Shown piece by piece: positions 1 through 8,600 of a stretch of 64,000 bases of DNA. The notes below the pieces were generated by a model that was given only the letters and a program-made list of their open reading frames with translations, was not told where the DNA came from and ran no database searches. Positions within the stretch are counted from its first letter, which is position 1. Each line of letters starts with the position of its first letter. Source of the stretch: an uncultured Bacilli bacterium (lineage in GTDB: Bacteria > Bacillota_I > Bacilli_A > RFN20 > CAG-826). The translations under genes were made by a program, and so were the position numbers. The stretch spans positions 62,001 to 126,000 of the forward strand of contig CALWDE010000003.1 in NCBI GenBank assembly GCA_944376605.1. Direction: 5' to 3'.

Positions 1-1742
1 TAAGAAGAGAAGATAATCTGACAGGCAGATGGCATTTCCGTGAGATGGAACGTTCAGAAAACGGGGTTTGGCGTCTCCGCTTAAAAGGGAATTACTCCTT
101 AGCGCGTTATTTATATGTTGTTACCAATAGCGAAGTTACTGCGGAGGCTATTGACCCTTACGCAAAAGCTTCCGGGCCAAACGGGGAATATTCGGTTGTT
201 TTAGATGTTAATCGCTGCGAAAAGATTGATGTTACTTTAAAAGCATCGGATGCTTTTAAAGAAAGCACAAAAGCGATTGTTTATGAAACTTCGCTGCGTG
301 ATTTAACTGTGAATAAAGATTCTGACATTTTCCATAAAGCCCAGTATTTAGGGATGTGTGAAGAAGGCAGAAAAAGCAAGGGAGGGAATCCTGCTGGCTT
401 AGATTATTTAGCAAGCTTAGGGATTAGCCATGTGCAAATTTTGCCTTTTTATGATTTCAGCACAATTGATGAACGTCACCCCTTAGCAAGTTATAACTGG
501 GGATATGATCCAAAGCAGTATTTTGTGCCAGAAGGCTCTTATTGCTCTGATGTAGAAAATCCACTTTCACGTATTAATGAATGCCGAAAAATGATTGCCG
601 CATTGCATCAAAAAGGGATGCGCGTGGTGATGGATGTTGTTTATAACCACGTTTATGAGTATCAACGTTCTTCCTTTGAAAAGATTGTTCCTAACTACTA
701 TTTCCGCAGAAAAAGAGACGGAAGAATGGCGAATACGTCTTATTGTGGGGATGATGTGGCTTCTGAACGAGTCATGGTAAGAAAACTCATTGTGGATTCT
801 TGCAAGCACTGGATTGATTTTTACGGGGTTAATGGTTTCCGTTTTGATTTAATGGGAATTTTAGATGTAGATACTTTGAAAGCCATTGAACGTTACGCAA
901 AAAGCAAAGATCCTTCCTTCCTTTTATACGGAGAAGGATGGAATATGGGGGGAGAAGTTTCTGTTCCTCTTTCTCATATGGGGAATGCTTCTCTTTTGCC
1001 CGGCTACGGCTTCTTCAATGATTATTTCCGCGAAACAGTGAAGAAATTTTTGGCATGCGACATGTCGATTAAAGATGCGCTTAAGTTTGTCTATATGGGA
1101 TCTTGCCATCCTTATAGCTATATTGGCCCTAAATTTTTAAGCGCGAGTCAAAGTGTCAATTATATTGAATGTCATGACGATAAAACCTTCTTTGACTGGC
1201 TAAGCGATGCAAGAGGCGATTTGAGCAGTGAAGAAAAATTCGATTTAGCAAAGCTTGGTGTCGCTTTTGTTTTACTTTCTTATGGTATGCCCTTTTTACA
1301 TATGGGGCAGGAGTTAGGCTTAACCAAGTTTGGCAGAGGCAATACTTACAATTCTCCTGATGTTTATAATCAAATGCCATATCGCATCCTCGACGAGAGA
1401 AAAAGCATGTACGATTATTGTCGTTCCCTCATCGCTTTCCGCAAAAGCATTCCTGCTTTCGCAGAAGAGAATCCAAACCAAATTGGACCAAAAGTGGAAT
1501 TTGAAGATATTGGCGCAGCACTTCATGTTCACTTATCAGGAGATGGGCTTGGGAAATGGGAGGAACTCGATTTCTTCTTTAATCCCGCAAGAGAATCTCT
1601 TTCTTACGAATTTAAGGAAGACAAGATTATGGTTCTTGGGAAAAACGGCGATGTATCCGCCCCAGAATTTAAAATTAGACGTTTACTTGTTGCAGGAGAG
1701 AGCTTAGCTGCGACAGGAAGAAAGAAGAAATCGAAGGAATAG
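1..1742 (+). CDS. pulA: Type I pullulanase (GH13), 5' end cut by the window
   Basis: Hydrolyses alpha-1,6 branches of pullulan, glycogen or starch limit dextrins. The frame is open to the left edge, and the residues before the first ATG (position 45) still read like pullulanase N-terminal sequence (HFRE then MERSENGVW), so the real start lies outside the window. GH13 motifs are in order: YNWGYDP near 496, the type I pullulanase signature; MDVVYNHV near 631 (region I); GFRFDLMGI near 834 with the catalytic Asp (region II); LYGEGW near 925 with the acid/base Glu (region III); ECHDDK near 1168 (region IV). No signal peptide can be judged because the N-terminus is missing. The C-terminus ends in a Lys-rich tail. 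Confidence 0.93.
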   Translation, partial: RREDNLTGRWHFREMERSENGVWRLRLKGNYSLARYLYVVTNSEVTAEAIDPYAKASGPNGEYSVVLDVNRCEKIDVTLKASDAFKESTKAIVYETSLRDLTVNKDSDIFHKAQYLGMCEEGRKSKGGNPAGLDYLASLGISHVQILPFYDFSTIDERHPLASYNWGYDPKQYFVPEGSYCSDVENPLSRINECRKMIAALHQKGMRVVMDVVYNHVYEYQRSSFEKIVPNYYFRRKRDGRMANTSYCGDDVASERVMVRKLIVDSCKHWIDFYGVNGFRFDLMGILDVDTLKAIERYAKSKDPSFLLYGEGWNMGGEVSVPLSHMGNASLLPGYGFFNDYFRETVKKFLACDMSIKDALKFVYMGSCHPYSYIGPKFLSASQSVNYIECHDDKTFFDWLSDARGDLSSEEKFDLAKLGVAFVLLSYGMPFLHMGQELGLTKFGRGNTYNSPDVYNQMPYRILDERKSMYDYCRSLIAFRKSIPAFAEENPNQIGPKVEFEDIGAALHVHLSGDGLGKWEELDFFFNPARESLSYEFKEDKIMVLGKNGDVSAPEFKIRRLLVAGESLAATGRKKKSKE

Positions 1743-1760
1743 GAGGAGTAAATCTCCTCC
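1742..1760 (+). other. Intercistronic RNA hairpin without U-tract
   Basis: GGAGGAG (1742-1748) pairs perfectly with CTCCTCC (1754-1760) across a TAAAT loop; the first G is the last base of the pulA stop codon. A purine-rich stretch follows instead of T residues, so an intrinsic terminator is unlikely. It may protect or process the mRNA between pulA and the small gene downstream. Confidence 0.5.
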
Positions 1761-1774
1761 AGAAAGGGGGAGAT

Positions 1775-2053
1775 ATGCTCTCTAGTATTTTTCTTACTGG
1801 CCGCTTAGGCGATGCGCTCGATGAACGGATCCGTTATGTTGAGGTAGACCGTATTATTCCGGGTCCTACTGGTACTTTTGCGACTGACCGCTTTCCTTGT
1901 CGCGGACTTTATGGTCCAAATGGGCGTTTTATGACCGCGCCAAAAGGGTCCTCTATTGTCATCAAAGGAAGACTAGAAATGGACGAGAAATATGGTCTTA
2001 TCATTGTTGCAGAATTAGATGAAATGATGCGAAAAGTTTCCAGTAAGGTATAA
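1775..2053 (+). CDS. Small protein of 92 residues with SSB-like OB-fold character
   Basis: Not a family I can name with certainty. An N-terminal FLTGRLGD and the C-terminal run GSSIVIKGRLEMDEKYGL resemble the beta-strands of single-stranded-DNA-binding OB folds, where a GRL strand and a KGS-hVxVxGRL strand are typical. It is shorter than SSB (over 150 residues) and lacks the acidic C-terminal tip that recruits partners. A strong SD (AAAGGGGG) precedes the ATG by six bases. It sits between pulA and plsC, and its stop codon lies inside the putative -10 box of plsC. Function is unknown; a PriB-like or minimal SSB-like role is inference only. Confidence 0.6.
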   Translation: MLSSIFLTGRLGDALDERIRYVEVDRIIPGPTGTFATDRFPCRGLYGPNGRFMTAPKGSSIVIKGRLEMDEKYGLIIVAELDEMMRKVSSKV

Positions 2054-2054
2054 T
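2049..2054 (+). promoter_or_regulatory. -10 box for leaderless plsC (TATAAT-N7-ATG)
   Basis: TATAAT at 2049-2054 is followed by GCCGCCC and an ATG at 2062. Transcription normally starts about 7 bases after the -10 box, so the RNA would begin at or next to the start codon. No SD precedes it. The same geometry occurs at five other genes here. Confidence 0.5.
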
Positions 2055-2061
2055 GCCGCCC

Positions 2062-2865
2062 ATGTGGAAATATATTCGTGTTGTTTTTCTCCTCTTACCC
2101 CATATTCTCTGGAATTGGCCCTTCTTTCTTGCTTATAAACGCCACCCAGAAAAGTATCCTTATCAGGAACGTTATGCGCGTGTAAGAAGGCTGGTTTTAC
2201 GTTTAATTCGGGCTTTTCATGTTGATTTTCATATTGAAAATAAAGAACTTTTTCTTTCCATGCAAAAGGAAAAGAACTCGTATCTTCTTGTCTCAGACCA
2301 TATGTCTTTATTAGACCCGGTATTTTTCATTTATCTTTCCGAGCGACCTATTAGCTTTGTCGCTAAAAAAGAAGTGAAAAAGTATCCTCTTATTGGAACT
2401 ATTTTGCAGGCGATAGACGGCTTATATTTAGATAGGGAAGATTTAAGAGGCTCTGTCGCGGTGATTCGTTCTTTAGAGAACAATCTAAAAAAAGACCAAT
2501 GGGATTATGGTATTTTCCCAGAGGGAACAAGAAGAAAAGAACCTCTTACTCCTTCTGTCTCTTTTCATCCAGGTTCCTTTAAAGCTGCTCTTCTTGCCGA
2601 GCGTCCCGTTCTTATGGTTGCTATGTACGGCACTTTCCGCGTTTTAAAGAAAGAAAGTTGGAACCGCTACCCAGTAGAAATTCGTTTCATTGAAAGGATT
2701 TCTACGAAAAAAGAAGATTTAGGTGAGAAAGGCACAGTAGAGATTGCTGCTTATTCAGAAGCGAAAATTCAAGAAAATCTCATTCGTTTCCAAAAAATGG
2801 ATCAAGAGTACGAAGAAAAGAAACTATATCGTTTAAGCTGGAAAGGCGGAAGTAAAGTCCGTTAG
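2062..2865 (+). CDS. plsC: 1-acyl-sn-glycerol-3-phosphate acyltransferase
   Basis: Membrane-associated enzyme that adds the second acyl chain to lysophosphatidic acid, giving phosphatidic acid. The family motifs are clear: HMSLLD (block I, HX4D) about residue 78 and FPEGTR (block III) about residue 155. The hydrophobic N-terminus (VVFLLLPHILWNWPFF) is a likely membrane segment. An ATG at 2053 is also in frame and would add three residues (MPP); I prefer 2062 because it is exactly 7 nt behind a perfect TATAAT and neither ATG has an SD. It is followed by a terminator shared with the convergent rsmF gene. PlsX and PlsY are not in the window. Confidence 0.87.
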   Translation: MWKYIRVVFLLLPHILWNWPFFLAYKRHPEKYPYQERYARVRRLVLRLIRAFHVDFHIENKELFLSMQKEKNSYLLVSDHMSLLDPVFFIYLSERPISFVAKKEVKKYPLIGTILQAIDGLYLDREDLRGSVAVIRSLENNLKKDQWDYGIFPEGTRRKEPLTPSVSFHPGSFKAALLAERPVLMVAMYGTFRVLKKESWNRYPVEIRFIERISTKKEDLGEKGTVEIAAYSEAKIQENLIRFQKMDQEYEEKKLYRLSWKGGSKVR

Positions 2866-2881
2866 GATCAATTGGTATAAT

Positions 2882-2914
2882 AAAAAAGGCTAGATAATCT
2901 CTAGCTTTTTCTTT
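2882..2914 (+). terminator. Intrinsic terminator between convergent plsC and rsmF
   Basis: GCTAGA (2889-2894) pairs with TCTAGC (2900-2905) over a TAATC loop, flanked by an A-run and a T-run (with one bulged G). The A/T flanks let it work in both directions. Confidence 0.75.
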
Positions 2915-4254
2915 TATGAGCGGAAGCGGTAAGCGATATCGAGTTCAGGCTTCCAGTTTGGGCGGCGTAATCCTTTGGGATAATGATTTTTGGCAATTCC
3001 TTTTGCTACTTTCACAAAACCAAGATTTAACCCCATGTAAGAGATAATCATGAAGTTATCCATACGGTTCATAGGGAAGGTTAATCCTTGAATGTAGGCG
3101 GCTGCTTCCTCATCACTTACAGGAATAGAATATTCACTCCCTAAATAAGCGGCGAGATGATGATCTGGAATATAAATATTGCTGCTTCTCATTTCGAGAA
3201 GTTTGACGCCATAACGAAGGATATTCATATGGGAGACATCAAAGTTTCTCTCTAACGAATAAAATTTATCTCGGTGGAACTCATTGCTTCTTCCTTCTAG
3301 GCCATAGTCTGTTATGAATTGACGATATTTGGAATAGGGAGGAAGAGGAATGACTTTTCTTTCACTAGCAAGTAGTTCTCCAGGCTTATGAATGAGAGCC
3401 ACAAACTGTCCTTCACCAGGGAAGCGGTGTGGGAAAAGATATACAGCCTCTTTGACATCACTTGGATGATAGAACATGTCATTTTCTGGTAAGGGTACAA
3501 ATTCGGCATCGCGGTGAGTCCTTTTAAACTCCAATAAAGTTCCTTCATTTTCTTCGTAAGAAAAGGAACAAGTGCTATAAACAATAGTTCCACCTGGCTT
3601 AAGCATTTCATAAGCGTAATGAAGAAGTTGAACTTGTTTGGCGTGATTTGCTAAAACTTTTCTTTCTGTCCAATCATCTAAAACGGCAGGATTTTTACGG
3701 AACATGGCCGAGCCTGAGCAAGGAGCATCTACTAAAATCTTATCGAAAACATTGGGATAAGATTCATGCGTGAAGGAAACATCGTTACTTGTTACCACCA
3801 TATTTCCTCTGCCCATCCGTTCGACATTTTGTGATAAGTCGTGAGCGCGAGGGAAGGAGACGTCATTGGCAATTAAACTGCCCTCATCATTCATGAAAAT
3901 AGAGCAAGCAAGAGACTTTCCGCCAGGTGCAGCACACATATCGTAGATGGTTTCGCCTGCTTTTGGGTTTAAGAAATAAACAGGCATCATTGCTGCAGCA
4001 TCTTCAATGGAATAACAGCCACAATCATAAAGAATGCTTTTCCCAAAACCGTATTCTTCTTTTTTATAAGAATAAGCACCAGGAACAAAAGGATGGGGGG
4101 TTACATTTGGAAAATGAGATACAAATTCATTTTCACTTAATTTCTTAGGATTAAGAATTAAGCAATGAGTAACTTCACCCTCTTCTACTTCCTTTCGAAG
4201 AGCGCTCACCTCCGCTTCCGGGAGATGGTTTAGAAGTGATGTCCATAAATCCAT
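2914..4254 (-). CDS. rsmF: RsmF/NSUN-type rRNA (cytosine-C5) methyltransferase
   Basis: SAM-dependent RNA m5C methyltransferase, 446 residues. The Rossmann motif DMCAAPGGKS, the DAPCSG motif with the first catalytic Cys, and YSTCSF with the second are all present. A C-terminal region of about 150 residues follows the catalytic domain, as in RsmF/YebU with its PUA-like tail. The longer open frame reaches 4410, but the first 52 residues overlap the divergent deoA gene and look like non-coding translation. I set the start at 4254, where a TATAAT lies exactly 7 nt upstream and no SD exists. It runs opposite to its neighbours. The precise rRNA target cannot be read from sequence. Confidence 0.85.
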   Translation of the reverse strand: MDLWTSLLNHLPEAEVSALRKEVEEGEVTHCLILNPKKLSENEFVSHFPNVTPHPFVPGAYSYKKEEYGFGKSILYDCGCYSIEDAAAMMPVYFLNPKAGETIYDMCAAPGGKSLACSIFMNDEGSLIANDVSFPRAHDLSQNVERMGRGNMVVTSNDVSFTHESYPNVFDKILVDAPCSGSAMFRKNPAVLDDWTERKVLANHAKQVQLLHYAYEMLKPGGTIVYSTCSFSYEENEGTLLEFKRTHRDAEFVPLPENDMFYHPSDVKEAVYLFPHRFPGEGQFVALIHKPGELLASERKVIPLPPYSKYRQFITDYGLEGRSNEFHRDKFYSLERNFDVSHMNILRYGVKLLEMRSSNIYIPDHHLAAYLGSEYSIPVSDEEAAAYIQGLTFPMNRMDNFMIISYMGLNLGFVKVAKGIAKNHYPKGLRRPNWKPELDIAYRFRS

Positions 4255-4261
4255 ACTTTGA

Positions 4262-4267
4262 ATTATA
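4262..4267 (-). promoter_or_regulatory. -10 box for leaderless rsmF (TATAAT-N7-ATG)
   Basis: On the minus strand TATAAT is followed by TCAAAGT and the ATG at 4254. A weak -35 (TTACAC-like) lies about 19 bases upstream, inside the palindrome at 4285-4297. Confidence 0.5.
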
Positions 4268-4284
4268 CTTGAAATATTCTTAAA

Positions 4285-4297
4285 TTGTGTAACACAA
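4285..4297. promoter_or_regulatory. Perfect 13-bp palindrome between divergent rsmF and deoA
   Basis: TTGTGT-A-ACACAA is an exact inverted repeat in the 58-bp divergent intergenic region. It overlaps the likely -35 region of rsmF and lies 15 bases before the deoA start, just upstream of its SD. It could be an operator; the protein that would bind it is not identifiable. Confidence 0.4.
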
Positions 4298-4312
4298 GAG
4301 GGGAGAAAACAT

Positions 4313-5614
4313 ATGAGAATGGTTGATCTAATTGAGAAAAAAAGAGATGGAGGCGTTTTAAGTGAAGAAGAAATCGCCTTTTTTGTGCAAGGCGTCACGG
4401 ATAATTCCATCCCTGATTATCAAATAAGTGCTTTCTTAATGGCGATTTTATTCCGCGGGATGAACACAGAAGAAACTGCGATTTTAACGGATAAAATGGA
4501 GCATAGTGGACAAACAATCGACCTTTCTTCTATTCATGGGGCAACCGTTGATAAACATTCTACAGGCGGAGTAGGAGATAAAACTTCTCTTGCGCTTGGT
4601 CCTCTTGTTGCTGCATGTGGGGCAAAACTAGCAAAAATGTCCGGGAAAGGACTTGGGCACACAGGAGGCACACTTGATAAATTAGAATCAATCCCCGGTT
4701 ATCAAATTCAAAGAAGCATTGAGCAGTTTATTCACCAAGTAAATGATATTGGTTTATCGATTATCGGACAGACGGCAGAAGTAGATCCTGCGGATAAGAA
4801 ACTTTATGCTTTGCGTGATGTGACTGGCACAGTGGAATCCATTCCTTTAATCGCCTCTTCTATTATGAGCAAAAAACTTGCCGCTGGTGCTCAGACCATT
4901 TTGCTTGATGTGAAATACGGGGCTGGCGCTTTTATGAAAGATCTTTCTTCCGCCCGTGAGCTTGCTAAAGTTATGGTTAATATTGGGAAACATCTCCATA
5001 AAGACACCAGAGCAATCTTAACAGGTATGGAGGAGCCTTTAGGCTTTGCTGTTGGGAACGCTTTAGAAGTAAAAGAAGCGATTGATGAATTAAAAGGGCA
5101 CGGGCCCAAAGACTTCCATGAATTAATCATTCGTGCAGGAGGTATTATGCTTTTACAGGCTAAGATTGTTTCTAGTGAAGAAGAGGGGGAAAGAAAGATT
5201 CAAGAAGCCATTGATAATGGAAGCGGATTAAGAAAGTTAATCGAGATGGTGGAAGCACAAGGAGGAGACGCTTCTTATATTGAAAATCCCTGCAAATTCC
5301 CTATATCGAAACGGATTATTGAGGTACACGCAGAGGAAAGCGGCTATGTGCATCATATTGATAGTTTAGCAATTGGCCTTACTGCTATGCGTCTTGGGGC
5401 AGGAAGAGCAACAATGAATGATGTCATTGATCACTCTGCAGGAATCCTTTTAGCAAAGAAGGTAGGAGACAAGGTAGAGAAAGGCGAACTTCTTTTCACA
5501 ATGTATACAAACAAAGACGAGATAGGCTCTGCGGTGGAAGATGCTTTAAAAGCCTATCAAATTCATGAGGAGAAGATAGTTGCTCCTTCTATTATTGCGG
5601 ATTATCTTTTCTAG
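4313..5614 (+). CDS. pdp: Pyrimidine-nucleoside phosphorylase
   Basis: Cleaves thymidine, deoxyuridine or uridine with phosphate, giving the free base and (deoxy)ribose-1-phosphate. The family signature SGKGLGHTGGTLDKLESI is present near residue 105, after the phosphate-binding KHSTGGVGDK near residue 82. Length (433) fits Bacillus-type Pdp rather than the slightly longer enterobacterial DeoA. AGGGGAG before the ATG is a good SD. Its product can be used by DeoC, encoded 36 kb away in this window. It is followed at once by dtd and mnmA, probably as one transcript. Confidence 0.93.
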   Translation: MRMVDLIEKKRDGGVLSEEEIAFFVQGVTDNSIPDYQISAFLMAILFRGMNTEETAILTDKMEHSGQTIDLSSIHGATVDKHSTGGVGDKTSLALGPLVAACGAKLAKMSGKGLGHTGGTLDKLESIPGYQIQRSIEQFIHQVNDIGLSIIGQTAEVDPADKKLYALRDVTGTVESIPLIASSIMSKKLAAGAQTILLDVKYGAGAFMKDLSSARELAKVMVNIGKHLHKDTRAILTGMEEPLGFAVGNALEVKEAIDELKGHGPKDFHELIIRAGGIMLLQAKIVSSEEEGERKIQEAIDNGSGLRKLIEMVEAQGGDASYIENPCKFPISKRIIEVHAEESGYVHHIDSLAIGLTAMRLGAGRATMNDVIDHSAGILLAKKVGDKVEKGELLFTMYTNKDEIGSAVEDALKAYQIHEEKIVAPSIIADYLF

Positions 5615-5615
5615 T

Positions 5616-6077
5616 ATGCGTATTGTTTTGTGCAGGGTAAAAGAAGCTTCGGTAAAAATCGAAGGAGAAATCGTTGGTGCGATAAAAGAAGGTTATTTAC
5701 TTCTTACTGGTTTTTCTATGTCTGATACGCCTTACTTATGTGAAAAAATGGCGGAAAAAATCCATAAACTCCGCATTTTTGAAGATGACAAAGGAAAAAC
5801 AAATCTTAGCATTGATGCCTACAAGGGTAATGTATTATCCATTAGTCAATTTACACTTTACGGGAGTGTAAAAGAAGGGAATCGCCCTAGTTTTATTGCA
5901 GCAAGAGAAGCTAAAAGCGCAAATGAACTTTATGAATATTTTAATGCTTGCCTAAGAAAGTATTTCCCTCATTTGCAAGTTGGCTCTTTTGGTGCCAATA
6001 TGCAGGTTTCTTCTATCAATGATGGACCATTTACCCTCATTTTAGATTCTGATGAGTTATTTAAGGAGGCAAAATGA
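5616..6077 (+). CDS. dtd: D-aminoacyl-tRNA deacylase
   Basis: Removes D-amino acids wrongly charged onto tRNA; cytoplasmic homodimer. The characteristic SQFTLYG motif and the late GPFT motif (NDGPFTLIL), which form the chirality-proofreading site, are both present; 153 residues is standard. The start at 5616 is two bases after the pdp stop and begins MRIVLCRVKEASV, matching the family N-terminus; an upstream in-frame codon would lengthen it inside pdp. No SD is visible. A weak TATCTT lies 7 nt upstream, but translational coupling to pdp is equally likely. Confidence 0.93.
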   Translation: MRIVLCRVKEASVKIEGEIVGAIKEGYLLLTGFSMSDTPYLCEKMAEKIHKLRIFEDDKGKTNLSIDAYKGNVLSISQFTLYGSVKEGNRPSFIAAREAKSANELYEYFNACLRKYFPHLQVGSFGANMQVSSINDGPFTLILDSDELFKEAK

Positions 6078-7207
6078 AAGTTCTACTTGGGTTCTCTGGT
6101 GGTGTAGATTCTTCTATTGCCGCCTATTTATTAAAAAAGCAAGGACACGAAGTTGTTGGTGCTTTTATGCGTAATTGGGACGCTATGCTCAATAATGATT
6201 ATCTAGGTAACCCTACCATAAGTGATTCCCAGTGTCCGCAAGAGAAGGATTATCAAGACGCCGTAGCCTTAGCAAAACGGCTAGACATCCCTTTGAAGCG
6301 AATCGATTTTGTAAAAGAGTATTGGGATGATGTCTTTCAAAACTTTTTAGAGGAATATAAAAGGGGAAGAACTCCTAATCCTGATGTTTTATGCAATAGC
6401 GAGATTAAGTTTGGTCCATTTTTGGCATATGCAAAAAAGAACGGTTTTGATGCAATCGCGATGGGGCATTATGCAAAAAAAGTTTTTTATGAAGGGCATT
6501 ATCATCTCGCGAAGCCAAAAGATTCTAATAAAGACCAAACGTATTTTCTTTGTAATTTAAAAGAAGAACAAATCGCTGCATGCTTCTTTCCTATGGAAGA
6601 TATTACAAAAGTTGAAGCAAGAGAACTTGCTCATGAATTAGGCTTAAAAGAATGTGAAAGCAAACATGGATCAACGGGTATTTGTTTTATTGGAGAAAGA
6701 AATTTCCGCCCCTTTTTAGAAAACTATTTGCCAGCTCAAAAAGGGAATATCATCGAAGGAGAAACAGGAAAGGTAATTGGAGAGCACGAGGGCGTGATGT
6801 TTTATACGCTTGGTCAAAGAAAAGGACTTGGGATTGGCGGTATTTCTGGCCATAGCGATGGAAGATGGTATGTCTATCGCAAGGACGTGCTCAAAAATGA
6901 ACTTCATGTTGCACAAGGAGAAGATGAATATCTTTTGCTTTCCGATGAGTCTCATTTAGAACAAGTGAACTGGGTAGGAGATAGAAAAAAGGAAGAGATT
7001 CCTTGCCAGGTGCGTTTCCGCTACCGCATGAAAGATGTTCCTTGTTCTATTCTTTTAGAAGAAGACGGCAAGGCTACACTCCACCATCAAAAGATGGCAA
7101 AGGCGGTTACTCCAGGTCAGTGGGCAGCTATTTATTCTTTAGATGGCGTCTTACTTGGAGGAGGAATTGTTGCTTCTTGTTACAGAAAGGGAGAATGCAT
7201 CTCGTAA
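6074..7207 (+). CDS. mnmA: tRNA-specific 2-thiouridylase MnmA
   Basis: Thiolates U34 of tRNA-Lys, -Glu and -Gln. The PP-loop GFSGGVDSS is at residues 5-13, the first catalytic Cys in NPDVLCN near residue 105 and the second in GSTGICFIG near residue 203; 377 residues is within the usual range. The start overlaps the dtd stop by four bases and has a good SD (AAGGAGG). The partner cysteine desulfurase is not in the window. Confidence 0.96.
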   Translation: MKVLLGFSGGVDSSIAAYLLKKQGHEVVGAFMRNWDAMLNNDYLGNPTISDSQCPQEKDYQDAVALAKRLDIPLKRIDFVKEYWDDVFQNFLEEYKRGRTPNPDVLCNSEIKFGPFLAYAKKNGFDAIAMGHYAKKVFYEGHYHLAKPKDSNKDQTYFLCNLKEEQIAACFFPMEDITKVEARELAHELGLKECESKHGSTGICFIGERNFRPFLENYLPAQKGNIIEGETGKVIGEHEGVMFYTLGQRKGLGIGGISGHSDGRWYVYRKDVLKNELHVAQGEDEYLLLSDESHLEQVNWVGDRKKEEIPCQVRFRYRMKDVPCSILLEEDGKATLHHQKMAKAVTPGQWAAIYSLDGVLLGGGIVASCYRKGECIS

Positions 7208-7250
7208 TATCTCTACAAAAAGCCATTCTTTTTTGTGATATTCTATAGTT

Positions 7251-8558
7251 ATGAGTAAAAAGAAAAAATCGATAAGTAAGAAGGGGAAACGCCTTCTTAC
7301 CTCTATAATTGCCTTCTTAATTGTCGCTGTTTTGGTAATTGCTGCTTATGCAATATACACTTTTGCGATTGAGCCAATGCTTCAAAGAGGAACTTCCTCC
7401 TCTTCTACGAGCGGCTCTTCCAGCAGTTCAAGCAGTCTAAACTCTTCTACAAGTTCGAGTAGCAGTAGTTCATCTAGCAATTTACCTGATACTTCTTCCT
7501 CTTCTAGTTCTAGCAATATAGAAGAGACCTATTCGCCTATTTCATTTCATTTTCTTGATTTAAATATTCAGTACACAGGCGACTGTACTTATATCAAAGC
7601 AGGAGATAATGACATTTTAATTGATGCAGGGGCGCGAAAAGCATCTGGTGAAGTCATTTGTAATTACCTAGATCAATATGTGGAAGATGGCAAATTGGAA
7701 TATGTAATAGCCACACATGCCCATCAAGATCATATTGCTGGATTTGTTGGAAGTTCTGATTCTTCTAAACCAAAAGGAAGAACTGGTGTTTTCTATAATT
7801 ATGAAGTAGAAACGTTAATTGATTTTCCTTTAAGCGATGCGACAACAGCGATTTATAGTGATTATCTAGAGGCTGTGAGCATGCTTGTTGGGGAAGGCAC
7901 AACTCATTACACTGCTTTAGATTGCGTCAAAGAACAAAATGGTGCGCAGAGGATTTATTCCTTAGGAGAGGGAGTCAGCATGGAGGTTCTTTATAACTTC
8001 TTTTATGACCATACCCGTAATGATTTCCGCGCCGAATATCCTGGAGTGAGCGGCAGTTTTAGTGAAGAAAACGATTATTCTGTATCACTTCTTTTCCGCC
8101 AAGGCGAGAAAGCAATGCTTTTTACAGGAGATAGTGAAGCATGGAGTGAACATTCTCTTGTTACAGAAAATGATTTACCAGAAAACGTTGTTCTTTATAA
8201 GGGTGGTCATCATGGCTCCTATACCGCAACCGGGGAAGAACTTCTTGCAGCGACAAGCCCGGATGCTATTGTCTTTGAATGTACGGCTGGAAATAGTGAG
8301 TTTGCAAGTGATCCTAATCACAGTTTTCCTGCGCAAGAAACAATTGACCGAATTGCCCCTTATACTGACCGCGTTTATGTGACACAAGTCGGCTCTTGGG
8401 AAGATAGAACTTATCACGCACCACTTAATGGCACTGTCATTGCCTCTTATGATTCAATGGGAAATGAAAATTTTGCATTCTCGAATAGTTCTGAAAAACT
8501 GAAGGATACATCTTGGTTTCAAGAGAATCGTACCACCCCTGAGGCGTGGCTTAGTTAG
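7251..8558 (+). CDS. Membrane-anchored extracellular ComEC-type metallo-beta-lactamase-fold hydrolase
   Basis: A Lys-rich N-terminus, one membrane segment (about residues 16-40) and a Ser-rich linker (about 48-95) place the C-terminal domain outside the cell. That domain has the metallo-beta-lactamase metal motifs: THAHQDH (HxHxDH), LLFTGDSE with the bridging Asp, and GGHHGS followed by DPNHSFP. The last two are typical of the ComEC C-terminal domain, and the true ComEC encoded at 16846 carries matching blocks. Hydrolysis of nucleic acid is plausible because two secreted nucleases follow, but it is inferred from context. There is no SD; GATATT, with an upstream TG, lies 8 nt before the ATG. 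Confidence 0.8.
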   Translation: MSKKKKSISKKGKRLLTSIIAFLIVAVLVIAAYAIYTFAIEPMLQRGTSSSSTSGSSSSSSSLNSSTSSSSSSSSSNLPDTSSSSSSSNIEETYSPISFHFLDLNIQYTGDCTYIKAGDNDILIDAGARKASGEVICNYLDQYVEDGKLEYVIATHAHQDHIAGFVGSSDSSKPKGRTGVFYNYEVETLIDFPLSDATTAIYSDYLEAVSMLVGEGTTHYTALDCVKEQNGAQRIYSLGEGVSMEVLYNFFYDHTRNDFRAEYPGVSGSFSEENDYSVSLLFRQGEKAMLFTGDSEAWSEHSLVTENDLPENVVLYKGGHHGSYTATGEELLAATSPDAIVFECTAGNSEFASDPNHSFPAQETIDRIAPYTDRVYVTQVGSWEDRTYHAPLNGTVIASYDSMGNENFAFSNSSEKLKDTSWFQENRTTPEAWLS

Positions 8559-8600
8559 TTGGTAATTGTTGCACGCTACCACAAGTGCCATAATGGCTTT

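Noticed and set aside
2053-2061. ATG at 2053 as the plsC start
   Set aside because: It would sit inside or right at the -10 box and upstream of the expected transcript start; cannot be excluded.
7390-7515. Repetitive Ser codons that could be called a DNA repeat
   Set aside because: Low-complexity Ser linker within a coding region, mixed codons, not a DNA repeat unit.
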